Assembly (NCBI RefSeq): GCF_008806345.1
Contig: NZ_VZZJ01000019.1
Coordinates: forward strand, 36,633-100,632
Length of the DNA stretch: 64,000 nucleotides
Reading direction: 5' to 3'
Source of the DNA: Methylobacterium planeticum
GTDB lineage: Bacteria > Pseudomonadota > Alphaproteobacteria > Rhizobiales > Beijerinckiaceae
Shown: positions 63,514 through 64,000 of the stretch, piece by piece
Layout of the letters: every line of letters starts with the position of its first letter
Position numbering within the stretch: the first letter of the stretch is position 1
Translations under genes and position numbers: made by a program
Notes under the pieces: generated by a model
Databases searched by the model: none
The model's input: the letters and a program-made list of their open reading frames with translations, nothing else
What the model was told of the DNA's origin: nothing

Positions 63514-63822
63514 TCAATGCGCAGTGTGATGCGCGTCCTTGTGGGCTTTGCGCCTCCCCTTCTTGTTCTTGCTGGACCGCTTCAGCACGACGGCATCCTC
63601 ATCCTCGATGGCGCGTTCCCCGAGGTCAGATTCCTGTAGGTGCTTTGCCTGCTCCGTGGCGCCGTTCTTTTGTTCGATCAGCGCGTAGAACGCGGCTCGA
63701 ACGATGTCCTTCTTCGAGGCGCCCGGATGCTGTTCACGCACCGCCGCGATGAGGGCCTTGGGCTTCTTGCCAGGCGCCACCAAGCTGCTGATCGTGGCGG
63801 CGATGGCCTGGATCGAAGACAT
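63514..63822 (-). CDS. Small basic hypothetical protein
   Basis: A 102-residue product from ATG 63822, with GAGGGAAAG upstream. It has a helical N terminus (AATISSLVAPGKKPKALIAA) and a basic Lys/Arg/His-rich C-terminal tail (RSSKNKKGRRKAHKDAHHTA) that could bind nucleic acid. No family is recognised. It converges with the previous gene. Confidence 0.65.
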   Translation of the reverse strand: MSSIQAIAATISSLVAPGKKPKALIAAVREQHPGASKKDIVRAAFYALIEQKNGATEQAKHLQESDLGERAIEDEDAVVLKRSSKNKKGRRKAHKDAHHTAH

Positions 63823-64000
63823 GCTCTTTCCCTCGGATTGCAGACGGGAATCGGGGTCAGCCACCCTTTAGCACTGCTGCCTCGGCCAAGCCCAACGCAG
63901 CTTCCGCAGAGTTGCCCCGAGCGAGGCAGACCGTGTAGCGCCTTCGGTTTGTGAGACACCGGGAAAGAGCCTACGCGGCGAGGGCCGCAGGTGAAAGTCG

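Overview
The window reads as high-GC chromosome of an alphaproteobacterium of the order Hyphomicrobiales, most likely Methylobacterium or a close relative. This rests on recognisable proteins and gene order: a ccmABCDG cytochrome c maturation cluster, an acpXL/lpxXL very-long-chain fatty acid lipid A cluster, an alphaproteobacterial Porin_2-type porin and a MauJ-like protein. No database search was run, so family names come from motif recognition.

Region 1 (1-26.7 kb) is ordinary core genome. It holds dapF-mtaB, an RluA-type pseudouridine synthase, ftsY, ispZ/yciB, the ccm cluster on the minus strand, aconitase acnA, a periplasmic protein, and an AI-2E family permease. Next comes the lipid A VLCFA operon (acpXL, fabZXL, a CLF-like fabF2XL, fabF1XL, an SDR ketoreductase, an SH3 protein, adh2XL, lpxXL). 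It ends with a DUF1223 protein, an M29 aminopeptidase, a DUF2218 protein, an FAD-linked oxidase, a FAH-family hydrolase, a NUDIX hydrolase and tRNA-Gly(GCC).

Region 2 (26.7-45.4 kb) is an integrated element at the tRNA-Gly gene, bounded by a perfect 113-bp direct repeat (26706-26818 and 45279-45391) with a tyrosine integrase just inside the right repeat. It has a phage-satellite layout: an Xre-type regulator with operator-like repeats diverges from a long minus-strand run of small genes that includes HTH proteins, a prim-pol primase, a P4/D5-type primase-helicase and a Nu1-like small terminase. I see no capsid, portal, tail or large terminase gene. AT-richer cargo sits near both ends. On the left is a HEPN (MauJ-like) gene followed by an HNH nuclease-like gene. 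On the right is an Xre/PD-(D/E)XK-like pair followed by a uracil-DNA-glycosylase-like gene. These are the best candidates for undescribed defence or toxin systems. The 29.6-33.8 kb part carries small secreted proteins, an MBL-fold hydrolase and decayed fragments.

Region 3 (45.4-49 kb) looks like the remnant of a second, related element in tandem. The small membrane-protein gene at the left end of region 2 is repeated right after the second att copy. The segment carries a perfect 42-bp palindrome, small secreted proteins, an IS256-like transposase remnant and, near 48.24 kb, a degenerate tRNA-3'-end-like sequence that may be an old right boundary.

Region 4 (49-64 kb) is chromosome again: a PiT phosphate transporter, a CorA/ZntB-like transporter, an OprB-like porin, two CYTH-domain fragments, a large autotransporter with an N-terminal PAP2 acid phosphatase domain, a Porin_2-type porin with a clear terminator, a LysR/SDR/NAD(P)-reductase group and two small helical or basic proteins.
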